A DNA stretch of 64,000 bases. Source: Lycorma delicatula. Taxonomy: Eukaryota; Arthropoda; Insecta; Hemiptera; Fulgoridae. Positions 1-11,294 of the stretch are shown here, piece after piece (position 1 is the first letter of the stretch; every line of letters begins with the position of its first letter). Location of the stretch: NCBI RefSeq assembly GCF_047948215.1, contig NC_134455.1:291549647-291613646 (forward strand). The letters are read 5' to 3'. The translations under genes were made by a program, and so were the position numbers. Under the pieces are notes generated by a model. The model had not been told where the DNA came from and searched no databases. It saw nothing but the letters and a program-made list of their open reading frames with translations.

Positions 1-172
1 GCATGGCAGGAACAGACCAAGTCCCGTCTGCCTGGGTGGGACCTTGGGAACGGCATAGCTGAGCGCAGGATTGTTGCCCATGTGGTTTGAGGCAATGGCT
101 CCCCCCAGAGCTGAGTTTCTGTTTGATTGCATGTCCGACTCTGTTTGAGTGCATGAAGTAGAAGAAAAAAAA
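1..172 (+). mobile_element. R1-like LINE 3' UTR fragment, cut by the window edge
   Basis: GC-rich stretch in AT-rich surroundings, ending in an A-rich tail near 163-172. It matches, in the opposite orientation, the GC-rich 3' region of the R1-like elements at 28862 and 34957. Shared words include the run gggaacggcatagc and the preceding segment related to 'gactcggtct...ggcagcc' read on the other strand. No coding sequence is visible. The 5' side lies outside the window, so it could be a solo tail or the end of a longer copy. Confidence 0.55.
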
Positions 173-316
173 TCGTTACAAATACGATTGCTTCTTTTCC
201 AGTAAAGAAAAAAAATAGAATTAAAATATTTCACTTCGTATCTGACAGCTATACGTAGTAATGGTTAAAATAATAATTTTTCCTTTGTAGTTAATTTAAA
301 AATATTAGGTTGGGAT

Positions 317-350
317 ATATACAGAGCGTTCGGAAAGTTGCTGTGCAGTA
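317..350 (+). repeat. Left terminal inverted repeat of the mariner-like relic
   Basis: The core cggaaagttgctgtgca pairs with the reverse complement of the right end (tgcccagcaacttttcg on the + strand). Roughly three quarters of about 35 positions match. Confidence 0.6.
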
Positions 351-689
351 TGCTTTAGAATTATATGACGCATTCTGTTCTTTCGGCGATAAGTTAGTTT
401 GTTGCCCTGCGGGTTCATTGGGTGTTACTCTGTAATAAACCAGAATGTCAGTTGTTGAGCTGTGATTTTAACGTGCTTCGTTTTGTTTATCGGAATTAGT
501 AATTGTGAGAAACGTAATGGTTTTTAGGTAGAGGATTGCGTTTTTCCCGTTGAACACGTCTTTCGTGAAAGTGACAATTATATTCAATTAGCGAAACACA
601 AGAGTCTGAAAATTCGCAAATATTCCTGTTACTCACTGCAATGTAGTTCGAACTCTTAGCGAAAAATTTCGGGCAATAGGCTCTATTTA

Positions 690-1470
690 AGAGACGCTGA
701 TTAAAGTGGAAGACCACCTAAACACACAGAAGCTGTTTGGTATTTTGGATACTATGTCCGAAAGTCAGTCAAAGTCAACGCGCAAGTTATCACAGCAGCA
801 ATATATCGGACTTGCTACTGCACATAAAGTTGTAAGAAAAGAATTGATCCTTTTCCCCTACAAAGTAATGTGTGTTCAAGAGCTGAAACCTACGTATCAC
901 GCTAAAATACTAAATCAGTAGCTTAGAGTACTAAGTCTGTAGCTTAAACGTCTTACTGACCAAAATTCCGTAAGCGGATGTCTACGGAATTTTGCTTACG
1001 TAATGGAGGATTCTATATTACGTTTTTTCCACAGATGAAGGGTGTTTTCAGCTACGAGAGTATAATAATTAACAAAATACATGACTATGGTCAACTAACC
1101 CCCATGAATTTCACGAACAATCTTAACACGAAGGGAAAATTGGAATCTGGGTCGGTGTGACTAGAACGCGCATTGTGAGTCCAATCCTTTTTGAAAATAC
1201 AATTAATAGTGATCGTTATTGGGCTGTTTTAACCAACTACATTATCCAGTTAACAGGAATGGAAATCAATCAGTGTTGGTTCCAAAAAGAAACCGCTATA
1301 GCGCACACAGCCAACAGGTAAATGATTTTTTTACGAAATGCCTTTGATGAACGAATCATTTTGAGGGTTTTCTGGCATGTGCGATCGCCCAATATGACGC
1401 TCCCAGATTAGTTTCTATTGGGGGCAGCGAAACAAACAATTATCGCAATAGATCACGCATGATTGACGAC
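690..1470 (+). pseudogene. Mariner-like transposase pseudogene
   Basis: Reading the + strand across frameshifts gives an N-terminal segment 'IGLATAHKVVRKELILFPYK' followed by 'VQELKPT' (about 806-890). A downstream segment has 'NTINSDRYWAVLTNYI' and 'QCWFQKETAIAHTA' (about 1203-1315). The last corresponds to the family block usually read as WFQQDGA-AHTA, which holds the second catalytic Asp; here that Asp is replaced. 'WHVRSPNMTLPD' (about 1375-1410) corresponds to the third catalytic block, SPDLxPxDxxLW in the family. At least two frame changes and several stops separate the parts, so no functional protein is possible. Confidence 0.55.
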
Positions 1471-1699
1471 AAAAACCGTAATAACGACATAACATACGAT
1501 ACGTCCTATTACATCCGCTGTTTAAAATATTTGAAAACAAACTAAAATCGTGTTCATTGTTGTATTGATGTTGAAGAAGCCATTTTCAAATCTTTTACAA
1601 AATATTCCAGTTATTGTATGTAATATCCGTTTGTAAAAAATAAAGAAATAAAAATACAAAATAATGATTAAGATAATTTCGTCATTATACTTCCATAAT

Positions 1700-1735
1700 A
1701 TCAGTGCCCAGCAACTTTTCGAATCTACTGTATAG
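1700..1735 (-). repeat. Right terminal inverted repeat of the mariner-like relic
   Basis: Partner of the 317-350 repeat. It reads gtgcccagcaacttttcgaa on the + strand and is followed by an imperfect match to the outer end 'tactgtata'. Confidence 0.6.
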
Positions 1736-1740
1736 ATCAT

Positions 1741-3756
1741 GCTTTATCCAAATATTTTACAAAAACAACTGACAGGTGAAAGAACAAGACTGGTGAAATT
1801 CAACAAATCGAATTTCTCCAGTCAAATTTTGATTGCCATTTTTATTTTTTTTTTTATTTTGGTATTGTTGGACTTGTTTATAAAAAACAGTAAAATATGA
1901 CACCGTTTTCTTCCAAAGTACACAAAGAATCTCATATCGTAATACCGAAGTGTCATTTAATCGGGTAGTTGTAATAAAATTGCTTGTTTCATTTTGTTTT
2001 CCTGTCTTATTAGAGACTACGTATTGCATTGAGAATTATATTTTTAAAATAAAATATTTTCAGAAAATTGAATAATTTAATAAAAAGTAATTTACAAAGA
2101 AAGCCAAAATTAAAAACCTAAATTAAATACTGATATTTTGTAGCAATAAAAATAAGATATTAGACAAGAACTACCACAAGATCATGTAATGCATTAAAAC
2201 CTACTTTGAATCTTATCAAAAATGAAATTATCTTTTTATATCAAGAAGTCTCCGAGTTCAAATTTCGTTAGATTTTCTATTTGTTATACACAACAGAATT
2301 CATTCCTTAATCATAAATGCAGGAGTTGAGTAGCTGTAATCTATTCAACTGGGTACTTATATTCTATAGGCTTATGTTCTCGTGTGGGAATAAATAAATA
2401 AAATAATTTCATAAACAAATTTCTTCAAAGTAGAAATAAGAAATGATATTAGTTAGCTTACTAAAAAATATATTTATTCCTTAATTCTTAAATTGCTTTG
2501 GGGATGGAAGTAAAAAAAAAATTCAGTTACGAAAGATAATAGAATAAAAATATAAATGAACTAATTTAATTGGGAAAAAGTGGAAGGAATGCTTAATAAG
2601 AACGGTTCACCGAATTTAGACAAAGAGGAAGAATCGATACGGGCAACATTAAAGTAAAGATAACCATAGACGAGGGCACCCATGCAGTAGCTTATACTTT
2701 CTTTTTATAATAAATTTAAGCACCTTAAATTCAAGCATTATCTCTTTTTCATACTTAGCGAATTAATTTTGTAATTTAAAGTAATATTTTTATAAATTTT
2801 AATAATAAGATTCCACCGGCAGCTTTAAAAAATTTAAGATAAGAAAGATCAACTCTTTGCCTACTTAGCAAATTAGAAACTCATTTCCAAAGTTTAAGAT
2901 GGTGCGTTCATTACAAAACATTTTTTAAATAATTTTCCTTTTTAAATGCTCTTATAATTTTTTTTTCTTCTTTACGATTCCTCTAATCATTTAAGAAAAT
3001 TTAATGTCTTGTTAACGACAATAATCTTTGGAACTATTCCAGCATATAAAATAAACTAATAATTCATTTAAGATTTTCATTGGTAAAAATTTATTGATAA
3101 AGTTAGGCTAATACAATAATAAAGGAAATCTCAGTAAGTTATAAAATTATCAATGCATTATATTTTTTAATAATTTGTTGTGTTCGATTTGAAAAATTAT
3201 AAGCAAAAGAGTTAAATTATTAGTTGTCTCATACAAATTTTCTCAATTTTTATTACTGCTGTGTTGCACGAAAGGTTCCAAGTTATCTGAGGCATTATTA
3301 AGTTTCTTTGTCTGAGTATATTGATGTTAACTCTACAATCTGTTCTTGTTGTTAACAGAATGAAAATATTCCTTTTAGGGCTGAACATTAAATGTATTTT
3401 CTTTTGATTGGCACGTAGTATGAAACCATATATTTGCCTTAATGAAGAAAACAATAAATGAAAACCTCTTCATTCCTTACGTTTCTGACTAACTCTGTGA
3501 TGTAATGCTTTTAATTATTTGAAAGAGATTTATCATTTTCAAGACTGATTTATAACTCACGCCCGATTATTTATAACTATCACGATTGTCATTCATGCTC
3601 TCCTGAAATAGAATACATACGATATAAGAATACAGTAATAAGTTACTTTTAAATTTTCTTCAAAATAAGATAGATCTATAATAATAATAGTAAACCGTGA
3701 AGGTTAAACTGATTTATGAACAAATATTTTATTCTTATTAATAGAAAACTCCATAC
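1741..3756. other. AT-rich sequence without recognisable gene
   Basis: Very AT-rich, with short random open frames only. No family motif, splice-flanked coding block or clear repeat seen. Probably intron or intergenic DNA. Confidence 0.6.
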
Positions 3757-3925
3757 TAAATATATTACATCAAGAATAAATTGTCGATCTCGGTGGCGGA
3801 GTGATAGCATCTAGGCAATTTATCCGAAAGTTGCGGTTTCGAATCTTTGTCGGGCATGCAATTTTTCATATGCTAAAAATTTTCATCTTTGTATTCCCAT
3901 AAGTTTCTTTGGTGACGTAATTAAA
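3757..3925 (+). mobile_element. tRNA-derived SINE (family 2), copy 1
   Basis: From about 3788 a tRNA-like head shows an A-box-like 'ggcggagtgatagc' and a B-box-like 'ggtttcgaatctt'. It is followed by 'gtcgggcatgcaatttttcata', the body start shared with the better copy at 36468. The 22 nt at 3757-3778 are identical to 5894-5915, upstream of the next copy, and resemble the 3' tail of the same SINE. The acceptor arm does not fold, so this is not a tRNA gene. Confidence 0.6.
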
Positions 3926-4053
3926 CATTCATAATAATTGTTTTGTAAATTACAGTAATGTTAAGAAAGTTAAAAAAAAAACACTTTCCAACATTTGTTT
4001 TTTTATTGTAAAATGATACCTTCTTAATGTAATATATAATAAATTATTCCACA

Positions 4054-5010
4054 AAATAATAATAATGATAATAATTATCTTTATTCAACAACATAAAGAG
4101 ATTACAAGTGAAAATAAAATTATTTACTGTTATAAAGTTTTAATACATAAGCTTAGTAGACATATAAACAAGCAATATAAAATTTAGTAAAATAATAAAA
4201 ATAAACAATTATAACATAATCTTGTGGAACTAGGTACCCCTACAGTAATAACTGTATTGGAGGTTACCATCCAATTATTTTCAGTGTGTAAAATAATAAA
4301 TTAATCATTTATTGAATAATGGTCAAGTGTGGATTACAAGTTGGATTTCAAAATTAATTACACGATACAAGTTTTGCAGAAATAAAATTTCAGCTAGCGA
4401 CACGATTATATATACATACATACATACATTCAGATTAAATAACGCAGAACCATAAATGTAATACAAGAATACACAGATAAAATTGAAAGAAAAATAAAGA
4501 TAATAAAAGTAAATAAAAATATGAAACTTTTAGTCATCGATTCCATTCAGAATCACAGGCCAATCAATTAGAAACCTCTCTACATCTTCAATTGACAACA
4601 ACCAATCATAAATTGACAGTGAAAACTTCTTAGAATATTAAATATTCTTTAAATATGGATTTCAGTTCCCTTGGTAAGTGATTAAATATTTTTGAACCTA
4701 AGTATGAATAAAAACTTTTAAATAACTCAACTCTTGGCTATGAGGAACTATTCTATTCTCTTGCCGCAAAGGTCTCGTAACCAAAGATCAGACAAAGACA
4801 GGATCCTATCCTGTTTACAGCCTTCATAATACGTCATTAGTATTCTATAGAAATACATATGACGCAGTGACAAGATCTTAAGGCCTCTGAATAATGGGAA
4901 GGATTCATGTCGTCTACTTTTACCCAATATTATACGTATTACATGCTTCTGAGCAATATAATCAGATCTAAAGCACTGCAGTAAGCTCCACCCATACTTT
5001 AAATTAGAAG
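4054..5010 (-). mobile_element. 5'-truncated CR1/L2/Jockey-like LINE: RT C-terminus plus 3' UTR
   Basis: Read on the minus strand from 5005, the frame gives 'WSLLQCFRSDYIAQKHVIRI' then 'ILGKSRRHESFPLFRGLKIL'. That is the typical post-RT pattern of these LINEs (WG...L...QK..IRII....R....PLF..L.IL). After a frame change, 'NLRPLRQENRIVPHSQELSY' and 'DWLLSIEDVERF' mark the end of ORF2. An AT-rich 3' UTR follows and ends near 4054 in an ATT/ATA-type simple repeat, the tail style of CR1/L2-like elements rather than a pure poly(A). Clade assignment is tentative. Confidence 0.55.
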
Positions 5011-5893
5011 ATTATTTAAATTATTAGATGATTTATTAGAAATGAAAACGAAATAACATAAGTTACACACGTATATTTAATATAACACTTTTAATAATTT
5101 TTTTCATAAACGATTTATTCTCCGTACAACGAAAAAATTGTTTTGTAAACAAATTTGATATCTTTTTTTAAGTATTATAATTTTAGGAATGAATGATGTG
5201 TTGTTTTATATATTACCTACTGAATTATTTTCTTTATAATTTATATAATAACATTGACCATGACTCGATTTTATCACAACAAAAAATAAATGATACAAAA
5301 AAGTAAGGCAAAGATGTATCTATTTATAAAAAATAAACAAATAATAAGTAAATAATCTATTGACAAAATACCTAATGGTTTGTCTCTGAAATTAATTTCA
5401 AATGAAATAGAGTTAGATCCTTATCTATGATCTTCTGTATGAATTCGTTATTTGAAAATATCTGTAAATAAGACAAAAAAGAGTTAAAAATCCATTAGGA
5501 ATGGAAAATTGAAACAAGCTTCAAGAACATGTTTTTTATTCAAATAAAAGTTAATAAAAGTGCACAAAAAACAGAGAACATCAAAATCCAAGCAAAATTG
5601 TTTTAAATACCGATTTAAACCTCGTAATTCGTTGGTCTAAATTCATAAAAATTTACTAATTACTTTAATCCCAAAATGTTTATTTTCCCAATATTTTCTA
5701 TTTATTTAAAATACCTTATAACTGCTAACTTAACCTTTTAACCTGTTAACTTTACCGTTGATAATAAAATGTTCATCAATTTTTATCTTTCAATTAGATT
5801 TTCCTTGAAACACACAGTTAATAACACAAATATTTAACAATCAAAAGATGAATTTTACATTATTCATTAAACATATGAAAAGATACTACACCT
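5011..5893. other. AT-rich sequence without recognisable gene
   Basis: No coding signal, RNA gene or recognised repeat seen. Confidence 0.55.
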
Positions 5894-6015
5894 TAAATAT
5901 ATTACATCAAGAATATACTATTGATCTCCGTGGCGAAGTAGTAGCGTTTTGGCCTTTCATCCGGAGGTCGCGGGTTTGAATCCTGATCAGGCATACAAAA
6001 TTCATTATTATCCGG
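5894..6015 (+). mobile_element. tRNA-derived SINE (family 2), copy 2
   Basis: The tRNA-like head 'ctccgtggcgaagtagtagc' and the B-box-like 'gcgggtttgaatcctgatca' are followed by 'ggcatacaaaattcat'. The body is truncated or diverged after about 6010. The upstream 22 nt are identical to those before copy 1. Confidence 0.6.
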
Positions 6016-6416
6016 CATTAACTGTAATTGGATGTAAGCCTGTTGTCGCTGTATAAATACATTATTTTTATTCTACCAAATTTAATACATACTTAATTTC
6101 TTAGAGTAAAGGTTTATTTATTGACATAACAATGTAACAAACACATGGCACAATCAGGAGAATACATTTTGCCTGCCGATAGCAGCAGTGATTAATACTG
6201 TAAGACGATAAAAATTTTGATAGTTACAAACAAAAACGTTAATAATTTAAAAATAATTACTACATCAATATTAGTTTTATAAAATTGTTCTGACTTTATC
6301 GTTATAAATAACTAACACACTATTTTCAAACAAAATTAATAAAATAAAATTAATAAGATTGAATATTTACCGTCTGGAAGACGTAAATGGAACCCACATT
6401 ACCGTGCAGTTAGACC
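6016..6416. other. AT-rich spacer without recognisable gene
   Basis: Nothing identifiable by eye. Confidence 0.5.
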
Positions 6417-6422
6417 AAGTTA

Positions 6423-6721
6423 GCTAGATGACTAAGTTAGCTAGATGACTGATTTGGAAGTCGAGAGTTACAGCGTTCAAGTCCTAGTAAAGCCAGTTAT
6501 TTTTACACAGATTTGAAAACTAGATCGTGGATACCGATGTTCTTTGGTGGTTGAGTTTCAATTAACCACACATCTCAGAAATGGTCGAACTGAGAATGTA
6601 CAAGACTACAGTTCATTTACACTCATACATATCATCCTCATTCATCCTCTGAAGAATTATCTAAACGGTAGTTACCGGAGGCTAAACAGGAAAAAGAAAG
6701 AAAGAATGCTAGATGACTAAG
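6423..6721 (+). mobile_element. SINE family 1 copy with 14-bp target-site duplication
   Basis: The direct repeat gctagatgactaag occurs at 6423-6436 and 6708-6721, flanking the SINE body. The body includes 'gatttggaagtcgagagtt', a B-box-like 'gcgttcaagtcctagtaaag', then 'caattaaccacacatctcag' and 'catcctcattcatcctctga'. It ends in an A-rich tail (aaaaagaaagaaag, 6691-6704). The tRNA-like 5' head seen at 58925-59200 is mostly missing here. A 17-bp tandem duplication (6417-6433 and 6434-6450) overlaps the left target repeat. Confidence 0.65.
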
Positions 6722-6739
6722 AAGTACAGTGTTTACACG

Positions 6740-8060
6740 CATCTAAGTAGACAGCTCTGTTTCGGCCGGTGGGTGTGGCTGTTCAACAATGCTCCCTGAT
6801 AACGAGATAATATATAATCTTAGTGCCTATTCCTCTGTTTCTTTGTGAGGCTCAGGCAATCCACTATTCCTTGATAGTTATTTGAGGTCCGTAGTGACAA
6901 CAGCTTCCTAATAATAACAGACTCTATGAGTGTACTTGAGAGTTTAAGCTGCAGATGATCTCGATCCATCACTCAAATTATATTTGACACCCTCTCAAGA
7001 GTAAATAAAATAGTAGTATTTGTATGGATCCGGGTCATTGTGGCATCATTGGGAATGAATCTGCTGATGAGGCTGCCAAAACAGCGGCAACAAATAGCCT
7101 ACGATTAAAATTAACATGTAAGAACGATTTCAAAAAGACAGTCCGTGTCAAACAACGTACTTAGTGGAATAAATTCTGGCTGCTGAATCCTCCCATGGTC
7201 TTACGTGGTATGCGGCAGAACGTTTTCGAGGAATCTTCTATCTTAAACAATAGAAGAGATCAAGTCAAACTTACTTGGCTGAGGAATTTTTTCCCCTGCC
7301 TCCCGGAACCAGACCCCCAATTAAGCATGAACACGGTTTCAGGAGGCGCCTTTGCCTCTAGTCGCCAGACGAGGGAAATGCCTTGCTACTCCGTTCCTGG
7401 CCTCCCTCACCCAGCTACCGGGACTCCGTCCTTTGTGCTTCGCCTCTAACGGGGACACCCCCGGAAGGACGGCCACGCCGGAACTGAGTCTTTTAGCTCA
7501 GGGGCTCGAGAGTCCCCGCACTTCATCAACCACCGCCCACCCGTGCAAGCACGGGCGAACGGCAGCTCCGTACGGAGCTGTCCCTCACCCACTGTCTGAG
7601 GATTGAGCACACAAAGCTAACCCACGTCCATCTATTTGGCTCTCCTCTGCAGAACAGTGAGGCGTGCAATGTAAAATGGTACGTAAACCACTTACTCATA
7701 GATTGCCCATTGTTTGGATGTATTTGACGGCAATTAAAACAGAGTTCAGATGTGAAGGGTTTGCTCAAACGGAAGAACTATATTAAAAGACTGTTACGGT
7801 TCTCTGTGATAATGGGATCAATTACTTAATTCAGCGGTTTTGCTTACGTGAGGTCCATTACGAAATATTGAATGGGCAGTGATGGGAAGTGAAAATAATG
7901 AAAAGGTGATGTTCCGATATTTATTACCCATTTGTTATTTATGTTCCAGTTTGTTATCTCATATTTAATATTTATTGAATAATTATTTATGAACACTTAG
8001 TTTTGTTTAAGTCACTAATTACTGTTATCATTGATGATGCGATTAAAAATAAAAGTTGGA
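6740..8060 (+). pseudogene. RNase H and C-terminal end of an I/R1-like LINE ORF2, with nested insert
   Basis: Across frame changes the + strand reads 'EAQAIHYSLIVI' (about 6851-6886), a 'TDSMSVLESLS'-like block, then 'GHCGIIGNESADEAAKTAA' (about 7034-7090). These are the acidic residues and closing helix of a LINE RNase H. After 'KFWLLNPPMVLRGMRQ' and the nested insert at 7286-7595, the frame resumes with 'LRIEHTKLTHVHLFGS' and 'HLLIDCPLFGC', the conserved C-terminal finger region (R.GHTRLTH..LL...H.L..C). The reading continues across the insertion, so the LINE was there first. The 3' limit is uncertain. Confidence 0.65.
7286..7595 (-). mobile_element. GC-rich R1-like LINE 3' tail (or derived SINE), nested insertion
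   Basis: A 310-bp GC-rich insert flanked by ctgagga at 7279-7285 and 7596-7602. On the minus strand it ends in an A-rich tail (7286-7293 is T-rich on +). It shares 'cccaattaagcat' and the block 'cgcccacccgtgcaagcacg' with copies at 28862, 34957, 40340 and 57069. An 18-bp perfect palindrome, cagctccgtacggagctg, lies at 7563-7580. No protein is encoded. It may be a 5'-truncated LINE copy or a short element living off the LINE's 3' end. Confidence 0.65.
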
Positions 8061-11000
8061 AAAAATTAATAAATTTAAATATATTACGGAAATAGATTTT
8101 GGTTGAAATAAAACGTTATTATGATCCAACTAATTAAAATTTTACTGTGTAACTCATCAAAAATATGTTTAAAATAAACAAAAGAAAAAATACTAAAGAA
8201 AAGTAATCCATTAATCTGGTATTATTGAAGTACTGTAAATTCGTTGCCTATGGAATTTTGGGATGGTACTTTTGAAGAGATAATATTTGTCATTAACTAA
8301 TTTCATATATGAACCGTACTTTATTATATAAAGCAATAAATGTTATTATTTAATTGCATAATCTTAAAAATATAAAAATTGAAAAACTATTTTATTTTAT
8401 TATATGTAATCTTAAGGTTATTAAAATAACTAAAAATTGGGAAACAAAATATGATTAAATTGTGCTTGATCTGCAGCTGAAAAAGAAACAGGAGAACTGG
8501 TATGAGAGTGTGAAGTTGTTTCTCGAAATATCAAGTTTCTTGTATTGATGTGAACTTAAAGGATCATTTTTCATAGACTAGCGCTTTACGTAGGCGATGG
8601 TACTGAGAGAAGAACTGGTATAGATAAGAGTGAAAAAGTTTTATTTATTTTTTATTTACGAAGGTAGGATTTAAAAATTATTTGCTTCCATCACATGACT
8701 TATATAACTCCAAGAAACTACATCTTACCTGCTAAAGTCGGTGTGATAATTTATAATATTAAACTGTAGGTTGTAGTTATAATATTGAAACGACGTTGAA
8801 GTAGAAATATCGCTAGACATTTCTAGTTAAAATAAATATATTTTAATGTACGTGTTCGTTTTTATTACTAAATTAACGTTTAATTCTTTTGGAATTGAAC
8901 GTCTTCACTATACAGTGAAAGAAGTCTTCACTATAAAGTCTCCTCAAAGCCTTTCAAACTTACATTTCTACATTACCACACTCGCTTGTTTTACTTTTAC
9001 ATTTGTCAAAAATATTATATATAAAATCAAATACAACCCGAAAAAAATGAAAAGTAAATAGTATAATTAATTGTAGCACTTTAGTACTTAACATTTATAA
9101 TCCTCTCCAAATATTTTAATACAAATTTAATACTGATTAACATTTAAGCACTACTAGCAAACAAAGTATGAAAATAATAAATCAAAGATGTCAAATAGTA
9201 TTAAAATACTTTTTTTTTCATCTAAAAATTGTACTAAATCCTGATAAAAAAAACATATCATTATATAATAAAGCAGTTCATTATTCGATATTTGGTAATT
9301 TTTTTGTCGATAGGGGTTTTACTGATAGTGTATTTTGATGATCTGTTTTGGATAAGCCAAGAAGTTGTAGTGATTTGTTACAAACGGTGTATAGAAAATT
9401 TAAGTACTAAATAATGAACACGTATCATATACTCAACTAATCAGCTTATCAACATTTACCTGGAAGATTTGTAGGCTTTCTTCTGTGACATAATGCTATA
9501 AGTCAACGTTTTCGAAAATAGGTATTCGTTTTTAAGGAAAAATAATTTCTTTCCTACGTTACTTTCACTCTTATGTAACACTCTTATATATGTGAGATTT
9601 CTTACGAGACACAAGGTAAATTCGGTTACCATAATTGTACCTATTTATCTGAAGGGATTGATAGTAAAGAAATTTTTTAAATTTTTAATGAATACGCAAC
9701 TTTTGCTACTGAATATAGTCATCATATAATTGTTAAGAATTTTAATAATTACTTATAAACATTTATGATTTTGTCTGTAGTCTTCTTTCTTAATGTCTTT
9801 CACTTCTCTGTATATATATATATATATACTCCAATATATTCCTATATACAGATAGAAAAAGAGAAAGAGAGAGAGAGTGATTGCGAATTCATTCAGAAGG
9901 TTTTATCTATTAACGCTAAAACATGGTATCGGAATGAACAGAACGTTGAAATTAATAAGTAATTTTTTTCCCCAATTAGACCGAAGAATCCAAAAAAGTA
10001 AAAAAGATTGTAAGAAAGAAGTTGTGGAAAGTTTGATTTAAAAATTAGTGCAAAAATATCCCTGATTCTGTTTTTGTTTTATATATATTTTTAATTTTAT
10101 GACCTCAAACATTCTTTAAGCATACTTAACGAGGAGAATGAGATGCACTAAATAAGTAAAAAATTCTTGATCTTTCCTAAGAAAATGACTCCGAACTATT
10201 TCAATTATAGCCATCGCAGTAACAATGATATAACTCTTTTTTAGATTAAAATATAGGAACGAATGTTGAAAATGTAATATGAAGTATTATTTTCCAGTTT
10301 GCATATTTAACATTTGCGTATGCATGTACGACAAGCTGTTATATGAATATATGTGAAGAATTTTTAAAAGAGGAATTTATATTTTTATATTTACAGCCTA
10401 AAACTTTAGTTTTTTTTTAGATGATTTACCCCTCTTATAAACGTAATAGCGTTGTATAGAAATATATATTAAAATCTCTAAAGTGTAAAAGATAAAAAAA
10501 TTGCCTGGGATTTGAATCAGAAATATTTCACATGAAAGACAAAGATACTACTCCAGTGAGAAAGGAACAAAGATTTTCCATATTTCTTAACTTAAGGAAT
10601 GCAATCCAAAAGCAGTAATTGAAATAGTTTGATCATAGTTTATTATTATTATTATTATTATTATTGTTATTATTATTAATTCGATGCTACGATGTATGCT
10701 AAATTAGACACACATTTTTTTTTCTTATGATAGTTTTGGGTACTCTACTCACTGTAAACGAAACGTCCATACAGTTTTTATTTTAATGTTACAATAACGA
10801 TGCTGTATTTTAAACGAAAAAGATTCATTTCGTGATTAAGTTTTATGTTAACAAAAGATTAATAACCAATTTAGAATTCTAGAAATTTAGAGGAGAGCAA
10901 TAATATGTACTAGCATATATTCACGACTTCACCCGCCCATATAGTTTAAAACTTCAAAAATTGTAAATAAGTTTTTAGTAGTAGGCAGTTGCTCTCAGAA

Positions 11001-11294
11001 TTATCGCTACAGATACAACTTACCGGATAAAATGGATTAAGTTGGATGAATAATAACTTTTAATTGGTTAAATATGTGAATAGCTATAATTCTACTTAAT
11101 TCTGTTATCAAACTAATCTCTTTTTACTTATATTACGATAATAAAGCAAATTGATCTTTTATAGACAATGGCATTCAATTTCGTATCATTTAATAAATAT
11201 ATCAATCGTTATTGATATAGAAAATAACAATCGAAATAGTACTATCTATCGGTGTAGATAATGACATTACATCTGCTGAAGAAGTTTCAAGGTT
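8061..11294. other. AT-rich sequence with simple repeats only
   Basis: No gene recognised. It contains a composite (TA)n/(GA)n microsatellite near 9811-9880 and an (ATT)n tract near 10640-10678. Open frames are short and AT-driven. Confidence 0.55.

Larger units (their letters stand above)
317..1735 (+). mobile_element. Degenerate mariner-like (IS630/Tc1-mariner) DNA transposon
   Basis: Imperfect terminal inverted repeats at 317-350 and 1700-1735 enclose a decayed transposase reading frame. Both outer ends carry TATA-rich sequence, as expected for TA-targeting elements. The interior encodes, across frameshifts, an N-terminal helix-turn-helix-like part and a DDE-type catalytic part. At about 1.4 kb it has the usual size for a mariner-like element. 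Multiple stops and frameshifts show that it is long dead. Confidence 0.6.

Noticed and set aside
8478..8551. 'gatctgcag' followed by about 23 open codons starting LKKKQENWYESVK
   Set aside because: No donor in a suitable place, no stop-to-polyA context, and short enough to be chance.
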